From the NCBI GenBank assembly GCA_900322035.1, contig ONYL01000003.1, forward strand, positions 17,808 through 81,807: DNA of 64,000 nt, in the 5' to 3' direction. Each line of letters opens with the position of its first letter. Positions within the stretch are counted from its first letter, which is position 1. The notes under the pieces were generated by a model. That model saw only the letters and a program-made list of their open reading frames with translations, was not told where the DNA came from and searched no databases. This DNA comes from an uncultured Prevotella sp. GTDB lineage: Bacteria; Bacteroidota; Bacteroidia; Bacteroidales; Bacteroidaceae. Positions 45,378 to 54,513 of the stretch are shown here, piece after piece. The position numbers were made by a program, and so were the translations under genes.

Positions 45378-46727
45378 ATGTCCCAAAAAGCAGAACAACA
45401 ATATATCGACCTATATGGTCAGAACCGGAAGATGATTTGCGACCACTCCGTGGACGTGATGAATGCCGTGCGCGACCAGGCCTTCGAGGATTTCAAGCGC
45501 TTGGGATTCCCCTCGCGAAAAGTGGAGCGCTATAAGTATACCGACATGCAGCAGCTCTTCGCGCCCGACTACGGGCTCAACCTCAACCGTCTGCGCATAC
45601 CCGTCGATCCCTACCAGGCCTTCCGCTGCGATGTGCCCAATCTCTCCACTTCGCTCTATTTCATCGTCAACGACCAGTTCTATCAGGAGGCCCTGCCCAA
45701 GGTGCAGTTGCCCGAGGGGGTGTTCATCGGTTCCCTCGCTGAGGCTGCGGCTCAGCGGCCGGAGCTTGTCGCCAAGTATTATGCCAAGATCGCCGCTACG
45801 GCCGACGATGGCATTACGGCGCTCAACACCATGCTGGCGCAGGACGGACTCCTGGTCTATGTGCCGAAAAACGTGAAGATAGACCGCGCCGTGCAGGTGA
45901 TCAATATTCTCCGCTCGGATGTAGACTTGATGGTCAACCGCCGCGTGCTCGTCATCGTGGAGGAGGGCGCCGAGGCCCGTCTGCTCTTCTGCGACCATGC
46001 CGTCGACGACCGCCCCTTCCTCACCACACAGGTGATAGAGGCTTATGTGGGCGACAATGCCCAGCTCTCGCTCTACTGCCTGGAGGAGACTCACTATAAG
46101 AACACACGAGTGTCGAATGTATATGTGAGTCAGCAGGCCAACAGCCATTTCGACCATAATGTCATCACGCTCCACAACGGTGTCACCCGCAACAGACTCG
46201 ACCTTGTCTTCAAGGGTGAGGGGGCCGAATGCGAGCTCAACGGCTGTGTGATAGCCGACAAGAACCAGCATGTGGACAACAACACGCTCATCGATCACCA
46301 GGTGGGCCACTGCGACAGCCGTGAGCTCTACAAGTATGTGCTTGACGATGAGGCTGTTGGAGCCTTTGCCGGTCGTGTGCTGGTGCGCCACGGCAGTCAG
46401 AAGACGACTTCGGAGGAGCGGAATCAGAACCTTTGCATGACGCGCCAGGCGCGGATGTTCACCCAGCCCATGCTCGAGATCTATGCCGACGACGTGAAGT
46501 GCTCCCACGGCAGCACGGTGGGCCAGCTCAACGATGCTGCCCTGTTCTACATGCAGCAGCGGGGCATCTCCATCAAGGAAGCCCGCCTGTTGTTAGAGTT
46601 TGCCTTTGTGGGAGAGGTGATCGACAAGATTTCGCTTGCTCCCTTGCGCGAGCGTCTCCACTATCTTGTGGAGAAGCGCTTCCGCGGCGAGCTCAGTCGC
46701 TGCGAGGGCTGCCAACTGTGTAAATAA
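45378..46727 (+). CDS. sufD: Fe-S cluster assembly protein SufD
   Basis: 449 residues, the SufB-like partner. Recognisable parts are FKRLGFPSRKVERYKYTD, LNTMLAQDGLLVYVPKN, LLFCDHAVDDRPFLTTQV, YVLDDEAVGAFAGRVLVRHG, and DDVKCSHGSTVGQLNDAALF with the conserved Cys-His, then YMQQRGISIKEARLLLEFAF. It forms the SufBC2D complex. A 161-bp spacer with an extra promoter-like box separates it from sufS. Confidence 0.96.
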   Translation: MSQKAEQQYIDLYGQNRKMICDHSVDVMNAVRDQAFEDFKRLGFPSRKVERYKYTDMQQLFAPDYGLNLNRLRIPVDPYQAFRCDVPNLSTSLYFIVNDQFYQEALPKVQLPEGVFIGSLAEAAAQRPELVAKYYAKIAATADDGITALNTMLAQDGLLVYVPKNVKIDRAVQVINILRSDVDLMVNRRVLVIVEEGAEARLLFCDHAVDDRPFLTTQVIEAYVGDNAQLSLYCLEETHYKNTRVSNVYVSQQANSHFDHNVITLHNGVTRNRLDLVFKGEGAECELNGCVIADKNQHVDNNTLIDHQVGHCDSRELYKYVLDDEAVGAFAGRVLVRHGSQKTTSEERNQNLCMTRQARMFTQPMLEIYADDVKCSHGSTVGQLNDAALFYMQQRGISIKEARLLLEFAFVGEVIDKISLAPLRERLHYLVEKRFRGELSRCEGCQLCK

Positions 46728-46864
46728 CGCATAATGCACAATTGGCTGCGCGTTCCGATCATGCATGCTGCTTGAGAGGTGTTGTCTTCTCGCTGATTGT
46801 TTGTCTGATAAGTTTAATCCTTGTTGGACGAAAAAACTTGAAAGTTAGAATCTTCTGAACATTT

Positions 46865-46872
46865 TAATTTTG
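46865..46872 (+). promoter_or_regulatory. -7 box TAATTTTG before sufS
   Basis: Exact TAnnTTTG match 37 bp before the ATG at 46909, suggesting that sufS can be transcribed apart from sufBCD. Confidence 0.55.
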
Positions 46873-46908
46873 CATTTTGCATGATGCATGATGCATTGGC
46901 AAAGGATT

Positions 46909-48126
46909 ATGAATTATGAATTAAATAAGGTGCGTGCCGATTTTCCCATCCTCTCGCGCACCGTATATGGGAAACCGCTGGTTTACCTCGACAACGCCGC
47001 CACCACGCAGAAGCCCCTCTGCGTATTGGACGCCATGCGCGAGGAGTATCTCAACGTCAATTCCAATGTCCACCGTGGCATCCATTGGATGAGCCAGCAG
47101 GCCACCGAACTCCACGAGCAGGCCCGCGAGACCGTGCGCAAGTTTATCAACGCACGCAGCACCACGGAGATCGTCTTCACCCGCGGCACCACAGAAAGCA
47201 TCAACCTCATCGCCGCCACCTACGCACAGGCGTTTCTCAAGCCCGGCGACGAGGTGATTGTCTCCGTGATGGAGCATCACAGCAACATCGTGCCTTGGCA
47301 GCTCCAGGCCCAACGCTACGGTTTCAAGCTCCGCGTGATTCCCATGCTCGACGACGGCACGCTCGACCAAGAGGCCTACCACAAGCTCTTCAATGAGCAC
47401 ACACGTTTCGTCTCCATAGCCCACGTGAGCAACGTCCTTGGCACGGTGAACCCCGTGAAGGAGATGGTGGCCTATGCACACAGCCACGGCGTACCCGTGT
47501 TAGTGGATGGCGCACAGAGCACTCCGCATTTCAAGGTCGACATGCAGGACATCGACTGCGACTTCTTCGCCTTCTCCGGCCACAAGATGTACGGCCCTAC
47601 GGGCGTAGGCGTGTTGTATGGTAAGGAATCGTGGCTCGACAAACTTCCGCCTTATCAGGGTGGGGGAGAGATGATAGAGCATGTCAGTTTCGAGCATACC
47701 ACCTTCGAGCGTCCGCCGCTGAAGTTTGAGGCCGGCACGCCCGACTATGTGGCTACTCATGGCCTGGCAGTTGCCATAGATTATCTCAATTCGCTTGGCA
47801 TGGATAACATTTGTGACCACGAGCACGAGCTCACCGCTTATGCCATGCGCCGCTTAGGTGAGATCGACGGCATGCGCCTCTTCGGCACTGCCCCCGGCAA
47901 GGATGCCGTGGTGAGTTTCTTGGTGGGCAACATCCACCACATGGACATGGGTACGCTTCTCGACCGTCTTGGCATTGCCGTCCGCACGGGCCACCACTGC
48001 GCCCAGCCGCTAATGGACCGCTTAGGTGTACTGGGCACCGTGCGCGCCTCATTTGCCTTGTACAACACCAAGGAGGAGGTGGACCTGCTCGTCGAGGGCA
48101 TTGAACGCGTGGCGAAAATGTTCTGA
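46909..48126 (+). CDS. sufS: Cysteine desulfurase SufS
   Basis: 405 residues from the ATG at 46909 (MNYELNKVRADFPILSR), preferred over the one at 46888 because of the typical N-terminus. PLP-enzyme motifs include VYLDNAATTQKP, MEHHSNIVPWQL, VDGAQSTPHF, FAFSGHKMYGPTG (PLP Lys) and the sulfur-carrying Cys in RTGHHCAQPLM. Class II SufS-type; it releases sulfur from cysteine for SufBCD. A SufE/SufU partner is not in the window. Confidence 0.97.
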   Translation: MNYELNKVRADFPILSRTVYGKPLVYLDNAATTQKPLCVLDAMREEYLNVNSNVHRGIHWMSQQATELHEQARETVRKFINARSTTEIVFTRGTTESINLIAATYAQAFLKPGDEVIVSVMEHHSNIVPWQLQAQRYGFKLRVIPMLDDGTLDQEAYHKLFNEHTRFVSIAHVSNVLGTVNPVKEMVAYAHSHGVPVLVDGAQSTPHFKVDMQDIDCDFFAFSGHKMYGPTGVGVLYGKESWLDKLPPYQGGGEMIEHVSFEHTTFERPPLKFEAGTPDYVATHGLAVAIDYLNSLGMDNICDHEHELTAYAMRRLGEIDGMRLFGTAPGKDAVVSFLVGNIHHMDMGTLLDRLGIAVRTGHHCAQPLMDRLGVLGTVRASFALYNTKEEVDLLVEGIERVAKMF

Positions 48127-48132
48127 TAACCT

Positions 48133-48170
48133 AACGGGAAAGCCGAATATCCACAGTCGGCTTTCCCGTT
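48133..48170 (+). terminator. Terminator after sufS
   Basis: AACGGGAAAGCCGA / TCGGCTTTCCCGTT, 14-bp perfect stem followed by TTTTTATT. Confidence 0.9.
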
Positions 48171-48211
48171 TTTTTATTACGTTGTGTTTTCTGGTACTCT
48201 TCTGGCCAAGG

Positions 48212-48508
48212 CTATTGCTTGTGCAGAGCCTCTCTGCATTTTTCCAAGGCCCATCCGAACCAAAGCATATTGATGACTCTGACCATGAGGCTGAGGTCGG
48301 CGGGAAAGACAGCCGCGATGAGGGCCGCTTGGGCGTTGATGAGCCACAGGGTCTGACTGCGGTTCAGTTTCTCCTCAATCAGTCCCGAATAGTATTCGCT
48401 CAGCCAGTCGATGGGTTCCATCAGCCAGTCGGTCAGTCTCTTTATCGCTTCTTTCTTGCTGATGGTGTCTTTCGTGTTTTCGGCATTGATGGTTATTCTC
48501 TGTTCCAT
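48212..48508 (-). CDS. Small hypothetical protein (98 aa), possibly membrane-linked
   Basis: Reads MEQRITINAENTKDTISKKE, then KRLTDWLMEPIDWLSEYYSG and two hydrophobic stretches (LWLINAQAALIAAVFP and LMVRVINMLWFGWAL). No signal peptide and no family that I recognise. It has a good -7 box 35 bp upstream, so it is probably real. Convergent with sufS. Confidence 0.6.
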   Translation of the reverse strand: MEQRITINAENTKDTISKKEAIKRLTDWLMEPIDWLSEYYSGLIEEKLNRSQTLWLINAQAALIAAVFPADLSLMVRVINMLWFGWALEKCREALHKQ

Positions 48509-48542
48509 AGTCGTGAATGGGATTAGTTTCTTTTTCTGTTTG

Positions 48543-48550
48543 CAAAATTA
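48543..48550 (-). promoter_or_regulatory. -7 box TAATTTTG of the 98-aa gene
   Basis: Minus-strand consensus 35 bp before the ATG at 48508. Confidence 0.6.
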
Positions 48551-48720
48551 CCCAAAATCGGTGCATCTATGTTTCATTATTTTGCGGCTGTTGTTAAATT
48601 GCGATTTTCTTTGTGTCTCATTATGGGAGATTGTGGCTTGTTGGTTTGTTCCTCACGAGGAATGAGAACAGGCATAGACGTTTACCACCTTAAGAGAATA
48701 GGAAAATCATGGTCAGGCTT

Positions 48721-48817
48721 TTGCTCCCAATAGAGCAATGTGACAGAAGCTATGTGGTGGCCTTGGCGAGTAACCTCGCAGGCCACCCCATAGCTTCTGT
48801 CACACACCATAGGTGTC
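48721..48817. repeat. Cluster of three hairpins, the middle one 64 nt long
   Basis: Hairpin 1: TTGCTC / GAGCAA (48721-48738). Hairpin 2: GTGACAGAAGCTATG / CATAGCTTCTGTCAC outer arms (15 perfect pairs), then GGTGGCC / GGCCACC and GCGAG / CTCGC (48740-48803). Hairpin 3: ACACC / GGTGT (about 48804-48817). It could be a structured RNA, a recombination site or a mobile-element end. Confidence 0.75.
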
Positions 48818-48923
48818 AAGCCTACCCATGAAGAAAATCGCTATCGCGTAAAATTGCCTTATGGCATAAAATAAAGCAGCACAAGAGTTCGTTTGTAAGA
48901 GAATCATAAAACCGAGGTTATTC

Positions 48924-48988
48924 ACGAAGTTATAATCAGGCCTTTCTAAATATTATTACGAAGTTATATTTGGGGCTTTCCAAACTGC
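48924..48988. repeat. Imperfect 34-bp direct repeat
   Basis: ACGAAGTTATA starts at 48924 and 48958; both copies continue GG..CTTTC.AAA. Confidence 0.6.
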
Positions 48989-49157
48989 TTGTGGGAAGAT
49001 TTAGAGGGATGTGATCTCGGATTCCTCTCACCGCTAACCCATGGTAAATATCCAGTGAACCGAAATTATGAAATGTCCCGTTCGTCACGATACTTCGTGA
49101 CAACCTCAAAACAATAACCCGCCTTTTTTTGAGTTCTTATTATAAAAAATCCATCCC

Positions 49158-49781
49158 ATGCTGAAAGCACACTATTATATAGATAAGGTAGAGGCCGGGT
49201 GTGATGAGGCCGGCCGCGGCTGTCTGGCGGGAAGCGTATTCGCTGCCGCCGTCATCTTGCCGCCCGACTACGACAACCCCCATCTCAACGACTCCAAGAA
49301 ACTATCCCCGCGGCAACGCTATGCCCTGCGCGAGGAGATAGAGCGCGATGCCGTGGCCTGGGCCGTGGGAGAGGTCACTCCCGAGGAGATCGACAAGGTG
49401 AACATCCTCCATGCTTCCTTCCTGGCCATGCACCGGGCCCTCGACCGGCTCGCCGTGCGCCCCGAGGCCCTCATTATCGACGGCAACCGTTTCGATCCCT
49501 ACCGCGACCTGCCCTATACTACTATTATAAAAGGCGACGGCCGGTTCCAGTCCATCGCGGCGGCCAGCATCCTGGCCAAGACCTTCCGCGACGACTATAT
49601 GGACCGCCTTGCTGAACAATACCCCATGTACGACTGGCAAAGCAACAAGGGCTATCCCACGCGCAAGCATCGTGAGGGCATCCGCCGTTTCGGTCCGTCG
49701 CCTTACCACCGCCGTTCATTCCGATTGCTCAACGATGAGCCCCTGCTCCCATTCCCTGAATTTAAAACCCAACAGCCATGA
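49158..49781 (+). CDS. rnhB: Ribonuclease HII
   Basis: 207 residues. The hallmark [13 protein letters not shown] gives catalytic D16 and E17; ALIIDGNRF carries the third Asp, and [20 protein letters not shown] and [24 protein letters not shown] the fourth. The enzyme removes RNA from RNA-DNA hybrids and single ribonucleotides from DNA. The stop codon overlaps the start of the next gene (ATGA). Confidence 0.97.
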   Translation: MLKAHYYIDKVEAGCDEAGRGCLAGSVFAAAVILPPDYDNPHLNDSKKLSPRQRYALREEIERDAVAWAVGEVTPEEIDKVNILHASFLAMHRALDRLAVRPEALIIDGNRFDPYRDLPYTTIIKGDGRFQSIAAASILAKTFRDDYMDRLAEQYPMYDWQSNKGYPTRKHREGIRRFGPSPYHRRSFRLLNDEPLLPFPEFKTQQP

Positions 49782-50677
49782 GCCTGCAATCCCCAGCCAA
49801 TCTGCTGCGCGTCATCCGTCGCCTGACCAGTCCTGCCGGCACCACCTTGGACGAACTCATGCGGCTCCTCGACAGTACGCGCCGCACCGTGTTCTATTAT
49901 CTTCAACTGCTGCGCGACAACGGATTCACCATCCTTCATCGAGGCGACCGCTACTATATCTCCACCGACTCTGAGTTTATCAGCGACTTGGTGAACGATG
50001 TCAGTTTCTCCGAGTCCGAGGCCGTCTATCTCTATCGTCTGGCCAGCGGCGCTGAGCGCTCCCCGCTCTCCGAGTCGGTACGCGCCAAGCTCGAACGCTT
50101 CTACGACATCAGCATCTTTGCCGGACAGCCTCTCCACGACCGGATGGCCCACAACGTGGAGCGCCTCTGCTATGCCATCGAACATAAACGGGCGGCGCTG
50201 CTGCTCGATTATATGTCGGCCCACAGCCGCACGGTGCAAAACAGGCTGGTGGAGCCTTATGCCTTGTCTAACAACGACACCGACGTGGAGTGCTACGAGA
50301 TCACCACCCATCGCAACAAGACCTTCAAGGTGGCGCGCATGAGGGATGTCATCATCTCCGATCACCTCAAGTGGGGACATGAGGCCGATCATCACCACCC
50401 ATACACCGACGTGTTTAATTTCAGTGGAGAAATACGGCATCACGTCGTACTGGTTCTTGGCGTGCTTTCCGCCAATCTGCTTCACGAGGAATATCCGCGT
50501 GCGGCCACTTGCCTGCACCGCGTGGACGACAGCCACTGGCGCTTCGAGACCGACGTGACGAGCTATATCGGCATTGGCCGCTTCGCCATGGGACTTATGG
50601 GTGACATCGAGGTCGTGGCCGACGACGGGTTGCGCGATTATCTGCATCAGCGGGCGAGGGAGATTCTGGCCAAGTAG
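49778..50677 (+). CDS. WYL-domain transcriptional regulator
   Basis: 299 residues. Residues 1-55 form an HTH_11-like DNA-binding domain ([40 protein letters not shown]). The WYL part lies at about 140-200 ([40 protein letters not shown]) and a WCX-like end follows ([20 protein letters not shown]). WYL proteins sense nucleic acids or nucleotides and often control defence or DNA-repair genes. The 4-bp overlap with rnhB implies joint translation, which fits a nucleic-acid-related role, but targets are unknown. Confidence 0.87.
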   Translation: MSLQSPANLLRVIRRLTSPAGTTLDELMRLLDSTRRTVFYYLQLLRDNGFTILHRGDRYYISTDSEFISDLVNDVSFSESEAVYLYRLASGAERSPLSESVRAKLERFYDISIFAGQPLHDRMAHNVERLCYAIEHKRAALLLDYMSAHSRTVQNRLVEPYALSNNDTDVECYEITTHRNKTFKVARMRDVIISDHLKWGHEADHHHPYTDVFNFSGEIRHHVVLVLGVLSANLLHEEYPRAATCLHRVDDSHWRFETDVTSYIGIGRFAMGLMGDIEVVADDGLRDYLHQRAREILAK

Positions 50678-50895
50678 ACCTGCACGCATCCCTTTTTCGC
50701 CCGTTCTGCAGGCGGGCCCTGTCGGTCGGCCAATCACCTATGACCTATCAGTGAAACGCGCTACTTTTAATCTGACAGGAAGCCTTTTATGGCTTCTCAA
50801 TACATTTTTTGTAATCTTTTGAATCAATTGCGTTAAATAGTGTTTAATTTGTAAATCAGCAGTGTTAATAATTTGTTACGTTAACAAAATTATAC

Positions 50896-50903
50896 TATAT
50901 TTG
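50896..50903 (+). promoter_or_regulatory. Promoter of the second sus-like locus
   Basis: TATATTTG -7 box, TTTG at 50872-50875 (20 bp spacing). Confidence 0.75.
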
Positions 50904-51051
50904 CAAAGTGGGACTAAATCAAAATGAAAGCCTAAGAAGTGTAAGTAAGCACTGACAAAGCAAACACTTATACTACGTTCCATACAAATCGGCCAACGTC
51001 TCATTTTTTATGGTGACCAGGCTATTTAGAGAGACATTTATTGCGGCTGCC

Positions 51052-51069
51052 ATCGCTTCGCGAAGCGAT
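51052..51069. promoter_or_regulatory. Perfect 18-bp palindrome in the susC leader
   Basis: ATCGCTTCGCGAAGCGAT, self-complementary, 76 bp before the chosen susC start and about 140 bp after the expected transcript start. Confidence 0.6.
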
Positions 51070-51144
51070 CATGCCAAAAGAAGATATAAACATACGTTAA
51101 TCAATGCTGACAATAATTTATTAATGAGCAACAGCTATAATTCT

Positions 51145-54100
51145 ATGGAGAGAAGACTAACTTTGATTTTGAGCTTCCTGTTCCTTTGTGTGGGGATGGC
51201 ATTGGCTCAAACGAAAATTTCCGGAACGGTAGTTTCTCAGGAAGACGGGCAGCCAGTCATTGGCGCCACGGTAATGATTAAAGGTACGAAAACCGGTGTT
51301 GCCACCGACATGGACGGACATTTCTCTTTGGATGCTCCAAAGGGTGCCCTGCTTGAGGTGACCTATATCGGTATGAAGACCGTAACGGTAAAGGCTACCG
51401 GCGAGAACATGAAGATCGCCATGGGGTCGGCCGAAGCCCACAAGCTGGACGAGGTGGTCGTGACGGGTATCCAGAAAATGGATAAGCGTCTGTTTACCGG
51501 TGCAACAACAAAGATCAGTGCCGACGATGCCCGCCTCGACGGTGTGGCCGACGTCACCCGCTCCCTTGAGGGACGTGCTGCCGGTGTGAGTGTGCAGAAC
51601 GTCAGTAGTACCTTTGGTACCGCGCCTAAGATCCGCGTCCGTGGTGCTACCTCTATCTACGGTTCGTCCAACCCGTTGTGGGTGGTCGATGGCGTGATTA
51701 TGGAGGATGCCGTCAACGTCAGTGCCGACGACCTTTCGTCGGGTGACGCTACGACGCTGATCTCAAATGCCATCGCTGGTTTGAACCCCGACGACATCGA
51801 AAGCTTCCAGGTATTGAAGGATGGTAGTGCCACCTCTATCTATGGTGCGCGCGCCATGGCCGGTGTGGTGGTCATCACCACAAAGAAAGGCCGTGCCGGT
51901 CACTCTTCTATCAATTATACGGGTGAGTTCACCTATCGCTTGAAACCCAGCTACAGCACCTACAACATCTCCAACTCTCAGGAGCAGATGGGTATCTACA
52001 AGGAAATGGCTGCCAAGGGTTGGCTTGAGTTCTCCCAGGTTGCCAACAGTTCTTCTGCCGGTCTCTATGGTAAGATGTACTCGCTCATCGATCAGTACAA
52101 CACCAGTGGAGGCAAGTTTGGCTTGCCCTACACCCAGTCGGCTATGAACCAGTATTTGCAGCAGGCAGAGTTCCGCAACACCGATTGGTTCGACCTGTTG
52201 TTCAAGAACAACGTCATGCAGAACCACTCCGTGAGTATCTCGACGGGTACCGAGAAGGCCAACCTCTACGCTTCACTCTCAGCCTACTACGATCCGGGAT
52301 GGAGCCTCGACTCTAAGGTGCAGCGCTACACGGCCAACATGAACGCTCAGTTCCAGCTCAGCAAGAAACTTTCTATCACCCTGCGTACCAATGGCAGCTA
52401 TCGTGACCAGATGGCTCCCGGTACGTTGAACCAGAGCACCGACGTGGTGAGTGGACAGGTGACCCGCTCTTTCGATATCAACCCCTTCAGCTACGCTTTG
52501 AACACCTCGCGTACGCTTGATCCTTCCATGACCTACACCCGCAACTATGCCAGCTTCAATATCTTCGACGAGTTGGCCAACAACTACATCAAGGTGCAGA
52601 CGATGGATATGAAGTTCCAGGGCGAAGTGAACTACAAGCCCATCCAGGGACTTGAGTTCAACGCCCTTGCCGACTATCGTGTCTACAAGGCCTTCCGCGA
52701 TACCTACGTGCTCAACCACTCCAACCGTGCAGAGGCTTACCGCGCAGGTCTCGATAATCCTAACATCATGTACAGTAATACCTATCTGTATACGGATCCC
52801 GATAAACCCAACTCACTGCCTATTTCCGTCATGCCTACCGGTGGTATCTTCACCGGCAACCGCAACGACGTGAAGCAGCTCGACTTCCGTTTCACAGGTC
52901 AGTACAACCATGTTTGGAACGACAAGCACATCTTCAACATTCTCGTGGGCTTCGAGGCTAACCGTGCCGACTACGATGCTTCTGAGCACAACGACTTCGG
53001 CGTGGACTATGAGAATGCCCGCCAGGTTATCATCACTCCCGCGTTCTATAAGATGGCCAAGGAGGAGGGTACCATCCTCACTTCTTTCTCTAAGTCGTGG
53101 AACCGCCGCCTGGCTTACTTCGGCAATGTCAACTATTCATTCAAGGGTGTCTATGGTGCCAATGTCACCGTGCGCCGCGATGGTACCAACCAGTTGGGCC
53201 GCGCCCGCAAGAGCCGCTGGCTGCCTACTTGGAACGTCAGTGGTAGCTGGACTCCCTCTGAGGACGACTGGTTCAAGAAGTGGGCCGGCGAGCATCACAA
53301 CTGGCTTTCTTATGGCAAACTGCGTTTGAGCTACTCGCTGACCGGTGAGTCTACAGCCGCTTCGAATGCCCTGCCTATCTTCCGCTCTACAGAGGTTTGG
53401 CGTCCCGATGCCAGCCAGCAGGAAATCGGTGTCTACTATAGCCAGCCCGGTAACGACGAGCTGACCTACGAGAAGAAACACGAGTTCAACTTCGGTGTTG
53501 ACCTCGGCTTCCTCGACAACCGTATCAACTTGGTGACCGACTTCTATTGGCGTAACAACTACGACCTGATCGGCTACCGCGAGACTCAGACCAACGGTCG
53601 TCAGCAGGCCAATGTCGCTACCATGAAGTCGCATGGTATCGAGGCTACGCTCTCTACCCATAATATCCGTACAAAGGATTGGAACTGGACCACCGACCTT
53701 ACCTTCTCTTGGGCTACCACAGAGATCACCAAACTGCTCTCTTATTCCAACGTCATCAGCTTGGTCAGCTCCAGCGGTTATGCGCTTGAGGGTTATCCCC
53801 ACCGTGCTCTGTTCTCTATTCCTTTCGTAGGTCTGAACGATGAAGGTCTGCCCACGATCATCAACGAGAAAGGCGAGATCACAACCACCAACATCAACTT
53901 CCAGGAGTACAACCATCTGAGCTTCCTGAAGTATGAAGGCCCTACGGAGCCTACTTTCACTGGAGGTTTGAACAATACTTTGAAGTGGCGCAACTGGCGT
54001 CTGAACGTCTTCGTCACCTATAGCTTCGGCAACAAGCTTCGCCTCGATCCTGTGTTCTCGGTGGCCTACTCCGACCAGAGCGCTATGCCTAAGGAATTCA

Positions 54101-54465
54101 AGAACCGTTGGGTGGAGCCCGGTGACGAGCACCGTACGACAGTTCCGGCTATCGCTTCCGTTCGTCAGTATTACAACGACAACAATTTAGGCTATGCTTA
54201 CAACGCCTACAACTATTCAACGGCGCGTGTGGCCAACGGCGGATTCATTCGTATGAAGAATATCTCTCTCACCTACGATTTCGCACCGAAGCTTATCCGT
54301 CATATCGGTCTCAACACTGCTTCTTTGAAGCTCGATGCCACCAACCTCTTCTTGATCTACTCCGACAGCAAACTCAACGGACAGGATCCTGAGTTCGTCA
54401 ATGCCGGTGGTGTGGCTACGCCTCTCTCCAAGCAGTTCACCCTCACCCTCCGTTTGGGTATCTGA
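51145..54465 (+). CDS. SusC/RagA-type TonB-linked importer (peptidase locus)
   Basis: 1106 residues from ATG 51145 (MERRLTLILSFLFLCVGMAL then AQ), which gives a clean signal peptide; 51124 is an alternative. A carboxypeptidase-regulatory-like domain (KISGTVVSQEDGQPVIGATV) is followed by KLDEVVVTGIQKMDKRLFTG and a plug with VRGATSIYGSSNPLWVVDGV and FQVLKDGSATSIYGARAMAG, then a 22-strand-type barrel. First gene of a five- or six-gene run with susD, an HExxH lipoprotein, a DUF4302-like lipoprotein and secreted proteins; the neighbours point to peptide or glycoprotein substrates (inference). Confidence 0.95.
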   Translation: MERRLTLILSFLFLCVGMALAQTKISGTVVSQEDGQPVIGATVMIKGTKTGVATDMDGHFSLDAPKGALLEVTYIGMKTVTVKATGENMKIAMGSAEAHKLDEVVVTGIQKMDKRLFTGATTKISADDARLDGVADVTRSLEGRAAGVSVQNVSSTFGTAPKIRVRGATSIYGSSNPLWVVDGVIMEDAVNVSADDLSSGDATTLISNAIAGLNPDDIESFQVLKDGSATSIYGARAMAGVVVITTKKGRAGHSSINYTGEFTYRLKPSYSTYNISNSQEQMGIYKEMAAKGWLEFSQVANSSSAGLYGKMYSLIDQYNTSGGKFGLPYTQSAMNQYLQQAEFRNTDWFDLLFKNNVMQNHSVSISTGTEKANLYASLSAYYDPGWSLDSKVQRYTANMNAQFQLSKKLSITLRTNGSYRDQMAPGTLNQSTDVVSGQVTRSFDINPFSYALNTSRTLDPSMTYTRNYASFNIFDELANNYIKVQTMDMKFQGEVNYKPIQGLEFNALADYRVYKAFRDTYVLNHSNRAEAYRAGLDNPNIMYSNTYLYTDPDKPNSLPISVMPTGGIFTGNRNDVKQLDFRFTGQYNHVWNDKHIFNILVGFEANRADYDASEHNDFGVDYENARQVIITPAFYKMAKEEGTILTSFSKSWNRRLAYFGNVNYSFKGVYGANVTVRRDGTNQLGRARKSRWLPTWNVSGSWTPSEDDWFKKWAGEHHNWLSYGKLRLSYSLTGESTAASNALPIFRSTEVWRPDASQQEIGVYYSQPGNDELTYEKKHEFNFGVDLGFLDNRINLVTDFYWRNNYDLIGYRETQTNGRQQANVATMKSHGIEATLSTHNIRTKDWNWTTDLTFSWATTEITKLLSYSNVISLVSSSGYALEGYPHRALFSIPFVGLNDEGLPTIINEKGEITTTNINFQEYNHLSFLKYEGPTEPTFTGGLNNTLKWRNWRLNVFVTYSFGNKLRLDPVFSVAYSDQSAMPKEFKNRWVEPGDEHRTTVPAIASVRQYYNDNNLGYAYNAYNYSTARVANGGFIRMKNISLTYDFAPKLIRHIGLNTASLKLDATNLFLIYSDSKLNGQDPEFVNAGGVATPLSKQFTLTLRLGI

Positions 54466-54513
54466 TAGTAAGTTTTATCGACAACAAAGAATATAATAAT
54501 TTTAGATACATAT

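Larger units (their letters stand above)
48551..49157. other. Gene-free tract rich in hairpins and repeats
   Basis: No coding potential was seen. Contains three successive hairpins at 48721-48817, a 34-bp imperfect repeat at 48924-48988 and a 7-bp-stem hairpin GTCACGA/TCGTGAC at 49084-49101 before rnhB. Confidence 0.6.
50678..51144. other. Long regulatory gap and leader of the second sus-like locus
   Basis: Holds a promoter pair at 50872-50903, a ~240-nt leader and an 18-bp palindrome at 51052-51069. A longer in-frame start at 51010 would put the signal peptide internal and is rejected. Confidence 0.55.

Noticed and set aside
51010-51144. Longer start of the second SusC
   Set aside because: It would bury the signal peptide and reads through the palindrome; a start at 51145 or 51124 fits better.
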